A stretch of DNA of 64,000 bases, taken from contig JAPZAS010000019.1 of assembly GCA_027460525.1 (NCBI GenBank), positions 1 through 64,000 of the forward strand, in the 5' to 3' direction. How positions within the stretch are numbered: the first letter of the stretch is position 1; every line of letters begins with the position of its first letter. Made by a program: the position numbers and the translations under genes. The stretch is from Candidatus Methanoperedens sp. GTDB taxonomy: Archaea; Halobacteriota; Methanosarcinia; Methanosarcinales; Methanoperedenaceae. A model generated the notes under the pieces. The model was given only the letters and a program-made list of their open reading frames with translations. It searched no databases and was not told the origin of the DNA. This document shows, in pieces, positions 54,501 to 62,754 of this stretch.

Positions 54501-54722
54501 GTAGACCTTATCCATAAAAAGGAAGTGGACCTGATAATAAATACCCCAATAAGCAAGCAGACGGTGAAGGACGGTTATCACATACGAAGGGCTGCAGTTG
54601 ACTTCAGCGTTCCCTACATCACCACGATACAGGCTGCGCTTGCTGCTGCCGATGCGATTGAAGCCATGAAGAACGGCGAGATCACGATCAAGTCTCTGGG
54701 CGAATATCACGCAGACCGATGA
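51522..54722 (+). CDS. carB: Carbamoyl-phosphate synthase large subunit
   Basis: A 1066-residue CarB with both synthetase halves. Each begins with an IGSGP-x-x-IGQ-x-x-EFD motif (residues about 13-30 and 550-570), and a C-terminal MGS-like allosteric domain follows. The protein makes carbamoyl phosphate for pyrimidine and arginine synthesis. The small subunit gene is not adjacent. The 3' end overlaps the P-type ATPase gene by ATGA. Confidence 0.96.
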   Translation: MPKRPDIKKVLLIGSGPIMIGQAAEFDFSGSQACRSLREEGIKVVLVNSNPATIMTDTDMADAIYIEPLEPEIVAKIIEKERPDGIIAGLGGQTGLNITTELAEMGVLDKFGVELLGTSLQAIKDSEDRDLFKKKMLSIGEKVPRSKAVKSLEEAEALIEELGLPLIIRPAYTLGGAGGGIAHTREELLEITELGLERSRIHQVLVEESIIGWKEFEYEVMRDKNDTCIVICNMENFDPMGIHTGESIVITPSQTLSDADHQRLRSTSIKIIRALGIEGGCNIQFAVLEDEVRIVEVNPRVSRSSALASKATGYPIARVTAKIAIGMTLDEITNDITKKTPASFEPTIDYTVVKIPRWPFDKFVTADKHLTTAMKSTGEVMAIGRTIEEALQKAVRSLEVDMHFGYKEWSSEEILDILRNPTHERLFVIYQALQNGMTIDEISGLTDIDPFFIRKIRNIIDIEDTVKEELSIENLRRAKRMGLSDDRIAFLCGKTREEINDMRRLHGIIPTYKMVDTCAAEFAAATPYYYSTYEDQCEASPTNKKKVLIIGSGPIRIGQGIEFDYCTVHAVTALREEGIETHIINNNPETVSTDYDTSDKLFFEPLTLEDVMNVIDRERPYGVMVQFGGQTSVNLAIPLKKELDRRADLNTVILGTTPDDMDIAEDRGRFNSMMKKLGILQPEAGCATNYSEAFNEARRIGYPVLVRPSYVLGGRAMEIVYDERDLERYLKEAVKVSNEHPVLIDDFLDNAVEIDVDAICDGRDVFIGAIMEHIEEAGIHSGDSACVIPPQSLKPEILAAVRDYVKKIALALRVVGVINIQMATKNGLVYVLEANPRSSRTIPFVSKAVGLPLAKIAARVMAGHTLKELGYTSDPVTKHVSVKEVLLPFDKLPGADPVLGPEMKSTGEVMGIDYDFGRAFFKAEWAGDNKLPLCGTVFMSIRDEDKALIVKVAKKMAAAGLRLLGTRGTAAFLSRNGIRMEVINKVSEGKPNVVDLIHKKEVDLIINTPISKQTVKDGYHIRRAAVDFSVPYITTIQAALAAADAIEAMKNGEITIKSLGEYHADR

Positions 54723-57160
54723 TGGCGATTGAAAAGGCAAGCACAGGGCTGAGTTCAGGCGAAGCTCAGGATAAACTTTTAAAATTCGGTCCCAACCAGA
54801 TTTTTAAACCAGCCAGAGTCAGTTTCTTCGGGATTGCCAGGCATGAAGTTACAGAGCCCATGATTCTTCTTTTACTGGTCGTAGGCTTTTTTTATAGCGT
54901 ATGGGGAAAACTTGAAGACGCGGTTACCATCTTTGTTGTAATTGTTTTATTAGTTTTAGCCGAAGTTTATAACGAATTCCGCGCCAAAAAAGCAATTGCT
55001 TCTTTAGAAAAAATAGCAGCGCCCAGAACAAGAGTGTTAAGGGATGGAAAGGTCACTGAAATTGACTCAGAGAATGTCGTACCCGATGACATTTTAATTT
55101 TAACTCCAGGAACTAAAATTGCCGCTGATGCAAAAATAGAACGCTCTGCAGGCGTGCAGCTTGATGAATCCGCCTTGACAGGCGAGTCTTTTCCTCAGGA
55201 CAAAAATATTGGGGATGGGATTTATGCCGGCACAGTAGTCCTCTCAGGCGAAGGATTAGCTTGGGTTTTTGCCACGGGCAAGAATACCAGACTTGGTAAA
55301 ATTGCTGCCACTTCCAAGGAAATTAAACCGCCCAAAACCCCGCTGCAACTGGCGATGAAGTCTTTAGCGGGCAAACTGGTTTTTGTGGCTCTGTTTTTTT
55401 CCGTCATTATTCCCGTTATAGGAATTTTAAAAGGGCAGGATATAAAAACGATGATTTTAACGGGTCTGTCTCTTTCTTTTGCTACTATTCCCGAGGAACT
55501 TCCGATTATTATTACGATGGTTTTGGGGCTGGGGGCTTATACTCTCTCTAAAAATAAATTTTTAGTTAAAAGAATAAAAGCCGCTGAGACTTTAGGCAAT
55601 GCCACCGTTATCGTTACCGACAAAACCGGGACCATCACTGAAAGTCTGATGAAAATTGTTTCATTTTATCCTGAGAATAAAGAGAAAGAAATTCTTGAAA
55701 AAGCCCTTGGTTCTCTAACAGAATATTCTTTATCCCCTCTGGAGCAGGAGATTAAAAATAAAGCGGGTGAGTTGGAGATAGGTACGATGCTGCCACGGGT
55801 GGTTCGCGGAAGAAATCTTGGCGAGGGCAGGAAAACAAAAGCAGTTATAAGGAAAAATGAGCTGGATTACGAATTGTTTTTGAGCGGTGCGCCAGAGGAA
55901 ATTTTTGGAAGTTGTTCTGGTATAAGCGATGATATAAAAAATGCATTAGCAAGAGAAGCGGAAAAAGGCAGAAGGGTAATCGCTATTGCTTATAAGAAAT
56001 TAACACCCCGGGAGATGAGCCTTGATTTTACTGACATCGAAAAGGAAATGGATTTTGCGGGACTTATAAGCTTTGAAGACCCGCCGAGAGAGGGAGTTAA
56101 AGAAACTATTGCCTTGGCAACGAAGGCTGGCATCAGGACAATCATGGTTACCGGTGACCATCCTCTGACAGCTCTTTTTATTGCCAGGGAGGTTGGTATT
56201 TTGACTCCTGATAATAAAGTGTTGACAGGCGAAGATTTAGGTCATTTAACGGACGAGGAATTGCAGAACACGGTGAAAGAATTTTCCGTTTTTGCCAGGA
56301 CTACCCCCGAACATAAATACCGGATTGTCAAAGCATTACAAAAGAACGGGGAAGTAGTAGCTGTGACCGGCGATGGAATTAACGATGCGCTGGCTCTGAA
56401 AGGTGCGGATATCGGTATAGCGATGGGAATCAGGGGAACGGATGTAGCCAGGGAAGCAGCGGAAGTTGTGGTGGCGGATGATAACTATATCACTATTGCT
56501 CAGGGTATTTTTGAAGGCAGGAAGTTTTTTGATAACCTGCAAAAAGGAATTAAATATTATCTTTCGGTGAAGGTTGCTTTGGTATTAATTTTCCTCCTGC
56601 CTGTTCTTTTAGATATGCCTATGCCTTTCGCCCCTATTCAGATAATCCTCCTGGAATTATTTATGGATTTAGCCGCATCTGCCGGTTTTGTCGCCGAGGC
56701 AAAAGAAAAAAATATTTATTCCAGACCGCCTCGCAATCCCAGGGAAAACATATTCAATAATCAGGTAATCAAAGACTTTTTAACCAAGGGAATAGTCCTT
56801 TTTGCGGCGGTTATTTCTGTGTATTTTTATGCCCGAAGCCAGAGTTTAAGTCTTAGAGAGACGCAAACCTTTGCTTTTTCAGCATGGATTTTTGGTCATA
56901 TAGTTCTGGCTTTTATTTCTCGCTCTGACAAAGAATCCATTTTCTCTCTGGGAGTATTTGCTAATAAGGTTATTGACCTCTGGGCAGTGGTGGCAGTCAC
57001 CTTTCTTGTTTTGGGAATTTATATCCCGTTTTTGAACGACAGATTTAATCTCGTAGCGATCAACTTTACTCAGCTAATACTCATTGCCTTAGCGATGATA
57101 TTCATTATCGGTTTGTTGGAGATGAAAAAAATATTGTCGAAGCAGAATAGAGTTAATTGA
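54719..57160 (+). CDS. P-type cation-transporting ATPase (Ca2+-type)
   Basis: An 813-residue P-type ATPase. TGES at 154-157 (A domain), IPEELP at 257-262 (transmembrane ion site), DKTGT with phosphorylated Asp301, and the GDGINDALALKGADIGIA hinge are all present. The PEE-L-P ion site and lack of heavy-metal CxxC motifs fit the P2 calcium/sodium type. It starts by ATGA overlap with carB, a surprising operon partner. The codons and base composition are a little more AT-rich than carB. Confidence 0.93.
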   Translation: MMAIEKASTGLSSGEAQDKLLKFGPNQIFKPARVSFFGIARHEVTEPMILLLLVVGFFYSVWGKLEDAVTIFVVIVLLVLAEVYNEFRAKKAIASLEKIAAPRTRVLRDGKVTEIDSENVVPDDILILTPGTKIAADAKIERSAGVQLDESALTGESFPQDKNIGDGIYAGTVVLSGEGLAWVFATGKNTRLGKIAATSKEIKPPKTPLQLAMKSLAGKLVFVALFFSVIIPVIGILKGQDIKTMILTGLSLSFATIPEELPIIITMVLGLGAYTLSKNKFLVKRIKAAETLGNATVIVTDKTGTITESLMKIVSFYPENKEKEILEKALGSLTEYSLSPLEQEIKNKAGELEIGTMLPRVVRGRNLGEGRKTKAVIRKNELDYELFLSGAPEEIFGSCSGISDDIKNALAREAEKGRRVIAIAYKKLTPREMSLDFTDIEKEMDFAGLISFEDPPREGVKETIALATKAGIRTIMVTGDHPLTALFIAREVGILTPDNKVLTGEDLGHLTDEELQNTVKEFSVFARTTPEHKYRIVKALQKNGEVVAVTGDGINDALALKGADIGIAMGIRGTDVAREAAEVVVADDNYITIAQGIFEGRKFFDNLQKGIKYYLSVKVALVLIFLLPVLLDMPMPFAPIQIILLELFMDLAASAGFVAEAKEKNIYSRPPRNPRENIFNNQVIKDFLTKGIVLFAAVISVYFYARSQSLSLRETQTFAFSAWIFGHIVLAFISRSDKESIFSLGVFANKVIDLWAVVAVTFLVLGIYIPFLNDRFNLVAINFTQLILIALAMIFIIGLLEMKKILSKQNRVN

Positions 57161-57164
57161 TTCG

Positions 57165-57746
57165 ATGAAAGAAGCAAAAATCATCAATCTGAAGAAAACA
57201 CTTGATGAAGCCCTCAAAATAGACGAAGCAGCGCTTGGCGAGAAGATAAAAGCCATCGGCTTTAAATGCCGAAAATGCGCGCGGTGCTGCCGGGCGGAGC
57301 ACGGCGATAACACGGTATTCATCTTTCCTTTTGAAATAAGGCGCATCTGTGAAAAAACAGGGCTTCGAAGGGACGATTTCGCGATTCCAACGCCTTCGCA
57401 GGACAGGGATGCGAAAGGAAATATCCACACCTTTGAATGGGTGCTGGGGAAACACAAGGACTGCATTTTCCTGAAAGAGGGCTTGTGCGGGATATACGAA
57501 GTCAGACCTTATATCTGCAAGACCTACCCTTTCTATTTACTGGATGGGAACCTTATGGTTTCAGAGTGCGAGGGACTGGGAGGCGAGATGAGCGGCGAAG
57601 AAAGCCGCAAGCTGGCTGCGCTGCTGAAAGAAAGGTATATCTCAGAGATTAAAGAATCGGCTGCGCTCCTTGAGAGGTTTGAGGGCTTCAAACCAAGAGG
57701 TACAGGAATCTGCGTGCACGACAGCGAAGGTGAGCACTGGGTTTGA
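57165..57746 (+). CDS. YkgJ-type CxxCxxCC metal-cluster protein
   Basis: A 193-residue protein with CRKCARCCRAEHGDNT and CIFLKEGLCGIYEVRPYICKTYPF, the two-part Cys pattern of the YkgJ family, probably binding an Fe-S cluster or zinc. A final Cys lies near the C-terminus in GTGICVHD. The function is unknown. It starts 4 bp after the P-type ATPase stop. Confidence 0.88.
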   Translation: MKEAKIINLKKTLDEALKIDEAALGEKIKAIGFKCRKCARCCRAEHGDNTVFIFPFEIRRICEKTGLRRDDFAIPTPSQDRDAKGNIHTFEWVLGKHKDCIFLKEGLCGIYEVRPYICKTYPFYLLDGNLMVSECEGLGGEMSGEESRKLAALLKERYISEIKESAALLERFEGFKPRGTGICVHDSEGEHWV

Positions 57747-57785
57747 CACATTACAATTATAAACCTTGAACTATTATTACGTTAC

Positions 57786-58412
57786 ATGAAACTGCTCGCA
57801 TTATCAGATCTTCACGGCGATTACTCCCATGTCGAATCCATTCGCGACCAGGCAGGGGATTTTGATGTTGTGATTATCGCAGGCGACATAACGAATTTCG
57901 GACCAGATGAGCGTGCGCTTGAGCTTCTGAAAATGTTTGCCGAGCCTGTACTTGCCATACCGGGTAATTGCGATAACCCCTCGATTCTGAAGCTCCTGGA
58001 TGAGAATACCATAAACCTCCATAATTCAGTCCATACCATGGAAGGATTGACTTTTTTAGGGCTTGGAGGCTCGAACCCAACGCCTTTCAATACCCCGTTT
58101 GAACTCTCGGAAAAGAAGATAGGTGAATATGTGGGCATATTATTGAGCAGATTGAACGGAAGGACGGTTCTGTTATCGCACGCTCCCCCGCTCAATACAA
58201 CCGACAGGGTGCAGCGGGGGAATGTGGGCAGCGAGGCACTGACAAGATTCCTTGGGCGAATCGAGCTTATTGTTTGCGGGCACATACATGAAGCCCGCGG
58301 TTGTGTGTGTGTGAAAGGCACCCATGTGGTGAATCCCGGTGCAGCCTCGAAAGGACACGGCGCCCTGATTACGATAAAAGATGACATAAGCGTAGAGTTT
58401 ATTGATGTTTAA
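57786..58412 (+). CDS. Calcineurin-like metallophosphoesterase
   Basis: A 208-residue phosphoesterase. SDLHGD (residues 7-12), AGDITNFG, PGNCDN, LSHAPP and CGHIHEARG form the full two-metal site. It resembles YfcE/MJ0936-type phosphodiesterases. The substrate is not known. Its stop codon is followed immediately by hairpin array B. Confidence 0.92.
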   Translation: MKLLALSDLHGDYSHVESIRDQAGDFDVVIIAGDITNFGPDERALELLKMFAEPVLAIPGNCDNPSILKLLDENTINLHNSVHTMEGLTFLGLGGSNPTPFNTPFELSEKKIGEYVGILLSRLNGRTVLLSHAPPLNTTDRVQRGNVGSEALTRFLGRIELIVCGHIHEARGCVCVKGTHVVNPGAASKGHGALITIKDDISVEFIDV

Positions 58413-58640
58413 AAAACTTTGGGAAAGTTTTATCAAAAGAAGGGTATGCTTTGCATACCCTGTCCGCATAAAGCGAGGTGTCGCTAAAACTTTAAGAAAG
58501 TTTTATCAAACGAGGGGTATGCAAAGCATACCCCAACACCGGGTAAAGCGAGGTGTCGCTAAAACTTTAAGAAAGTTTTATCAAACGAGGGGTATGCAAA
58601 GCATACCCCAACACCGGGTAAAGCGAGGTGTCGCTTTATG
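58413..58640 (+). repeat. Hairpin array B, three tandem units ending on the CooC-like ATG
   Basis: Three tandem units of 73, 75 and 75 bp (58413-58485, 58486-58560, 58561-58635). Each has AAAACTTT/AAAGTTTT (unit 1 with a changed loop), then GGGGTATGC/GCATACCCC (unit 1: GGGTATGC/GCATACCC), then AGCGA, GGTG, TCGCT. The last unit continues as TTATG so that TAAAGCGA/TCGCTTTA (58619-58638) ends on the A of the start codon. The array exactly fills the gap between stop and start. Confidence 0.9.
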
Positions 58641-59396
58641 AAAATCGCAATCTCTGGGAAAGGCGGGGTGGGAAAGACCACGCTTGCCGGCACACTTTCG
58701 AGGCTTTTTGCAAGAAAAGGTTACGATGTTCTGGCAATCGATGCAGACCCCAGCATGAACCTCGCCACTGCGCTTGGAATAAAAAACCCCCCGAAGCCTC
58801 TCACCGAATTCAGGGAACTCATCGATGAAAGGGCTGGAGGTCCGGCAGGTTTTTTCAAAATAAACCCGAAGGTGGATGACATCGTTGAAAAATTCGGGGT
58901 AACAGGACCGGACAATGTGAAACTGCTGGTTATGGGAACGGTTGAAAGGGGAGGGAGCGGATGCATGTGCCCTGCAAGCTCTTTTTTGAAGGCGCTCCTT
59001 AGGCATGTGATTCTGAAGCTCAACAGCGTTGTTATCCTGGACATGGAGGCAGGAGTTGAGCACCTCGGGCGCGGCACAACAAAAGGAATGGATTATATGC
59101 TTATAGTAGTTGAACCCGGCGCAAGGTCGATAGAGACTGCGGGGAGAATTGCAGAACTTGCGCGCCAGATCGGTATCAGCAAATTCGGGGCTGTCATCAA
59201 CAAAGCCGGGGATGAAGTAGCGGGAATCGAGGAAAGGCTTAAGGAATACCGTCTGCCTGTAATAGGTGTAATACCGTATGATGCTGCCCTTGTTCGGGCA
59301 GACATGGATAATGTTGCGCCCATTGACAGCAGCGGAGCAGCGCTATCGGCTATAAAAGAGATTTTTGAGAAGATATCCGAGGGACAGGTGTCATGA
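58638..59396 (+). CDS. cooC: CooC-like nickel-insertion ATPase
   Basis: A 252-residue MinD/ParA-family ATPase. GKGGVGKTTLAG (residues 7-18) is the deviant Walker A, ILDMEAGVEHLGRG the Walker B region, and GSGCMCP carries the CxC pair that binds nickel in CooC dimers. It probably matures the C-cluster of CooS, encoded at 8564. The start codon sits in the final hairpin of array B. It overlaps radB by ATGA. Confidence 0.93.
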   Translation: MKIAISGKGGVGKTTLAGTLSRLFARKGYDVLAIDADPSMNLATALGIKNPPKPLTEFRELIDERAGGPAGFFKINPKVDDIVEKFGVTGPDNVKLLVMGTVERGGSGCMCPASSFLKALLRHVILKLNSVVILDMEAGVEHLGRGTTKGMDYMLIVVEPGARSIETAGRIAELARQIGISKFGAVINKAGDEVAGIEERLKEYRLPVIGVIPYDAALVRADMDNVAPIDSSGAALSAIKEIFEKISEGQVS

Positions 59397-60076
59397 AAAA
59401 ACCGGAAAGGCTTCCATGCGGATGCAAATGCATCGACGAGATGCTAGGCGGTGGGTTTGAGTGCGGCATTGTTACCCAGTTATACGGCGCTTCTGGTACG
59501 GGTAAGACCAATATCTGCATCCAGCTTGCCGTGGAAACCGTAAAGCTTGGGAAGAAGGCGATTTTCATAGACACAGAAGGATTCTCAGCTGAGCGGTTCA
59601 GGCAGATAGCCGGCGATAATGCAAAAAAAATAGCTGGCGATATAATCATATACGAGCCCGCAAGCTTTGAGCAGCAGTACTCTGCAATTACGGATATTGA
59701 AAAGTTGATGAACGAGAAAATCGGGCTGATAATCCTGGATTCTGCAGCGCTTTTCTACAGGCTGGGGCTGACGCAGGATGATTCTGAAGAACAAAACGTG
59801 GGGCTGCGGCGCGAGCTTGTGAACCAGATAGGGATACTCCACGGAATAGCGAGAAAGTACAGCGTGGCTGTGGTGATCACAAACCAGGTCTTTAAAGATG
59901 TTACCACTGGCGAACTCTGTCCAGTGGGAGGGAATGCGCTGGAGCACCTCTCGAAGACGATTATCCTGCTTGAGAAGACAGGTATGAGCAAGCGAAGAGC
60001 CATGCTGCGGAAGCACAGGTCAAGAAGCGAGGGGGTTTACTGCGATTTCGTGCTGACGGAGAGCGGCGTGGAATAG
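59393..60076 (+). CDS. radB: DNA repair and recombination protein RadB
   Basis: A 227-residue RecA-fold protein without the N-terminal helix-hairpin-helix domain of RadA, as RadB should be. Walker A is GASGTGKT (residues 32-39), Walker B LIILDSAAL, and VVITNQVF and EHLSKTIILLEK follow. It modulates RadA. It is translationally coupled to the CooC-like gene. Confidence 0.94.
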   Translation: MKKPERLPCGCKCIDEMLGGGFECGIVTQLYGASGTGKTNICIQLAVETVKLGKKAIFIDTEGFSAERFRQIAGDNAKKIAGDIIIYEPASFEQQYSAITDIEKLMNEKIGLIILDSAALFYRLGLTQDDSEEQNVGLRRELVNQIGILHGIARKYSVAVVITNQVFKDVTTGELCPVGGNALEHLSKTIILLEKTGMSKRRAMLRKHRSRSEGVYCDFVLTESGVE

Positions 60077-60175
60077 AGTTGAGAAACTCCTGCTCCGCGA
60101 AAGGAGTGCGTTCATAATTCTGTTGCGGTGATTATACGAAAAACGATAAATAAAGGTATAAAGATAACGAGGATA

Positions 60176-60640
60176 ATGATGGAAAAGACATTGGGAGTAA
60201 AATTTTTAAAAGCTTCATTGATATATTTTGTCATAGGAGTTACAACGGGAGCTATTATGACCATAGGACCGGTCTATGATTTTATAGTATTATCAAAACT
60301 ATTTGAAAGAGCTCATGCTCATATAAACCTTATTGGATGGGTAAGTCTCTCAATAATAGGGTTTATATATTATTTTATATTAGGAAACCTTGACAGACCT
60401 TTATACAGCGAAAAGCTGGGAAATATGGGTTTCTGGCTCATTAATATCGGTATATCTTCAGAGTTCCTTGTATTACTCATAGGGGGATATGTACAAGCAT
60501 CTTCGTTCCAGGCGGGAGATTTCGCAATGGCACATATGAGTACTGTGCCTTACACGATGTTTACAATAATATTCGCCTTTGTAATTATGGTAGGAGTTTA
60601 TCTGTCTATATATAACATATATAGGACATTAAGTCGCTGA
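60176..60640 (+). CDS. Short heme-copper oxidase subunit I-like membrane protein
   Basis: A protein of about 154 residues from the ATG at 60176 (GAGGATA just before it). It has four or five transmembrane helices. FERAHAHINLIGWVSLSIIG and FIYYFIL resemble the AHxHxx-x-GW helix of subunit I/nitric-oxide-reductase relatives, but the protein is less than a third of the oxidase length and lacks the copper His set. It might bind heme as a sensor or electron carrier. Confidence 0.6.
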   Translation: MMEKTLGVKFLKASLIYFVIGVTTGAIMTIGPVYDFIVLSKLFERAHAHINLIGWVSLSIIGFIYYFILGNLDRPLYSEKLGNMGFWLINIGISSEFLVLLIGGYVQASSFQAGDFAMAHMSTVPYTMFTIIFAFVIMVGVYLSIYNIYRTLSR

Positions 60641-60714
60641 ATTCGTTAGGGAATTTTAGAGGGTTTAATATCGTTGTATCTTTGCGCTTTTAACAACGAA
60701 CAACACCTTTTGAT

Positions 60715-61953
60715 TCATATATATATCCTATCCCCATTGGCTGGAGCTTTCGATTCCACATCGAGCTCTTCCCCTATCCATTCCGCAAAGCCCTGGGTAT
60801 TTTCCCCGTGCACCGCAAAAACAGTTTCCGTGCCATTATCTGCGAATTTCTTCACCACTTCCTTTAATTCCTTATCCCCGCAGTGAGCAGAGAAATCGTA
60901 CTGCTCAAGCCTGCAATTGAGCTTCAGCGTATCCCTTCCATCCTCAATATACCCGCTTTGCAGCGCCCTTCTCCCGTTTGTATCCTCTGCCTGGTAGCCT
61001 GTGAGATGGAGCTTCGATTTCGGGTCGTCGTGTATTTCCCTCAGGTAATAAAGCACAGGACCCCCGTTCAGCATGCCTGCGCTGGTCACGATGATGCATG
61101 GTTCTTTGATGATAGCCGCCCGCTCTTCCGGCTTTACTATACTGGAACTGCTGAATGCCTTTTCAAGTTTATTCATGTCACGAACAGATTGCGGCTTTCT
61201 TTTTATGATGTCGAAGACATCCACACCCATGCCGTCCACGTACGCATGGAGCCCGTGTTTTTTCAGTATCAGCATCATCTCCTGCGTCCTTCCTATGCTG
61301 AAAGCGGGAATTATTGCTTTTCCACCGCTCTCAATGGTCTCGCTTATGGATTCTATAAACCGCTCCTCCAGTATCTTCCTTGGAGTATGGTTTTTCCCAA
61401 AGTACGTACTCTCTATCATCAGTACATCGCTCTCTGGATATTCCGTGTCAGCGCCTCTTTGCAGCTCTGTCTCGATTGTGTTTATGTCCCCAGTATAGAA
61501 CAGGCTCTGCTTATCCTTTTCAATATAAACCGAGGATGAGCCGGGAATATGCCCCGCATCAAAGAGGCATGCAGAATAGCCTGAGGTTTCGAACTCCTCC
61601 CTGTATTCGATTGCTTTTGCCTTTCGCTCGAATTCCTGAATCTCGTCGATGTAATAAGGAATTACATGCCCTTTATTTTCTGCTATCTTCAATGTGTCCC
61701 TTGCAAGAAGAGCTGACAGCTTTGCGGTCAAGGATGTGCAGTATATCTCTGGCTCAAGATCCATGAGATTAGGCACAAGTCCGCAGTGGTCAAGGTGTCC
61801 GTGGGAGATTATCAGGGTTTTTGGTCGAAGCCCGTTTGAAGGATATGTGGGCGGGTCGGTGGGTTTGATTCCGTAATCGAGGAGAAGCTCTTCGTTTATA
61901 AGAACGGCAGACCTTCCTACTTCACGTGCTCCTCCCAGGAATCGTAGATTTAT
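60715..61953 (-). CDS. Beta-CASP metallo-beta-lactamase ribonuclease
   Basis: A 412-residue archaeal CPSF-like protein without KH domains. From the proposed start the N-terminus reads INLRFLGGAREVGRSAVLI with the metal motif SHGHLDHCG, then ESTYFG, IPAFSIGRTQEMM, SAGMLNGGP, and the C-terminal HGE. The first ATG/GTG starts are inside the gene after the metal motif. Extending upstream gives the full domain, but no ATG, GTG or TTG is available before the stop. The best start is ATA at 61951-61953, with GAGG about 7 bases before it. It probably processes RNA 5' ends. Confidence 0.87.
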   Translation of the reverse strand: MNLRFLGGAREVGRSAVLINEELLLDYGIKPTDPPTYPSNGLRPKTLIISHGHLDHCGLVPNLMDLEPEIYCTSLTAKLSALLARDTLKIAENKGHVIPYYIDEIQEFERKAKAIEYREEFETSGYSACLFDAGHIPGSSSVYIEKDKQSLFYTGDINTIETELQRGADTEYPESDVLMIESTYFGKNHTPRKILEERFIESISETIESGGKAIIPAFSIGRTQEMMLILKKHGLHAYVDGMGVDVFDIIKRKPQSVRDMNKLEKAFSSSSIVKPEERAAIIKEPCIIVTSAGMLNGGPVLYYLREIHDDPKSKLHLTGYQAEDTNGRRALQSGYIEDGRDTLKLNCRLEQYDFSAHCGDKELKEVVKKFADNGTETVFAVHGENTQGFAEWIGEELDVESKAPANGDRIYI

Positions 61954-62070
61954 GTTATCGCCTCTGATTATCCATTACTACGGAGGATGGCGTAAAATCT
62001 TTCGGTATGGATGTATTTTTCAAATCGAAAACTTTATCTTAGAATAGTGATATTGAACTCTTGGGTTAAT

Positions 62071-62583
62071 ATGGTACAATTTAAATCTATTACTCTCATA
62101 ACTGCCATTGGGCTGGTAATTTTATTTTCGGGATGTGTAGGTAACCAAACAGGCACACCAACTCCCACACCAACAGAAACATCCACACCAATAATGACAT
62201 CCACCCCTACAGTAACATCCACACCAACTGTAATGGTAACAACACCTCAACCAATAGCGACGACCCCCAGCGTACTGTTATACGGCGCTCTCTATGTGGA
62301 TGCACGAATGAAGAAACTTTCGACTTGGGGAAATGGCACGTATGAATTTACTTCATTACAAGCCAAAATAACTGATGTAATAAACATTCCTATCTCAATA
62401 AAAGCACAAATAGTGAGTGATGGACAAATTCTTGAAGAAAATTCGTTCACTCTCGAAAGTGGTAGCAGTTATACCCTTGCAAATAAAGGATCACATTTAA
62501 TCAATAGCACCAATGTCAGTCTGTGGCTGTTGGCTGAAGGTTATCAGCCAACCGAGTATAAAATCACGACAATATATTCCTAA
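62071..62583 (+). CDS. Secreted lipoprotein with Thr/Pro linker
   Basis: From the ATG at 62071 the protein has a signal peptide with the lipobox LFSGC, a long TPTPTPTE-type linker, and a C-terminal beta-rich domain of about 100 residues (GALYVDARMKKLSTWGNGTY and on). No family is recognised. A longer frame from 62011 is less likely because it puts 20 polar residues before the signal peptide. Confidence 0.7.
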   Translation: MVQFKSITLITAIGLVILFSGCVGNQTGTPTPTPTETSTPIMTSTPTVTSTPTVMVTTPQPIATTPSVLLYGALYVDARMKKLSTWGNGTYEFTSLQAKITDVINIPISIKAQIVSDGQILEENSFTLESGSSYTLANKGSHLINSTNVSLWLLAEGYQPTEYKITTIYS

Positions 62584-62754
62584 GACTGATTGAGAGTATT
62601 TTGGGCATTTTTTATCATTTTACATTACACCAGCTATTTTCATAACCGAAACATATAAAAATCTATAAGCCTTATTTCTGCTGTTTTAGGTAAATCCTAA
62701 GAATGTATTGTAAATTAAAACAACTATTGACATGAATTAAAGAGAATTTATGAA

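Noticed and set aside
58413-58635. CRISPR-like array
   Set aside because: The units are contiguous tandem copies with no unique spacers, and no cas genes are in the window.
58402-58641. A 79-codon repetitive protein frame through array B
   Set aside because: The repeating peptide is merely the translation of 75-bp hairpin units; 75 is a multiple of three, so the frame stays open.
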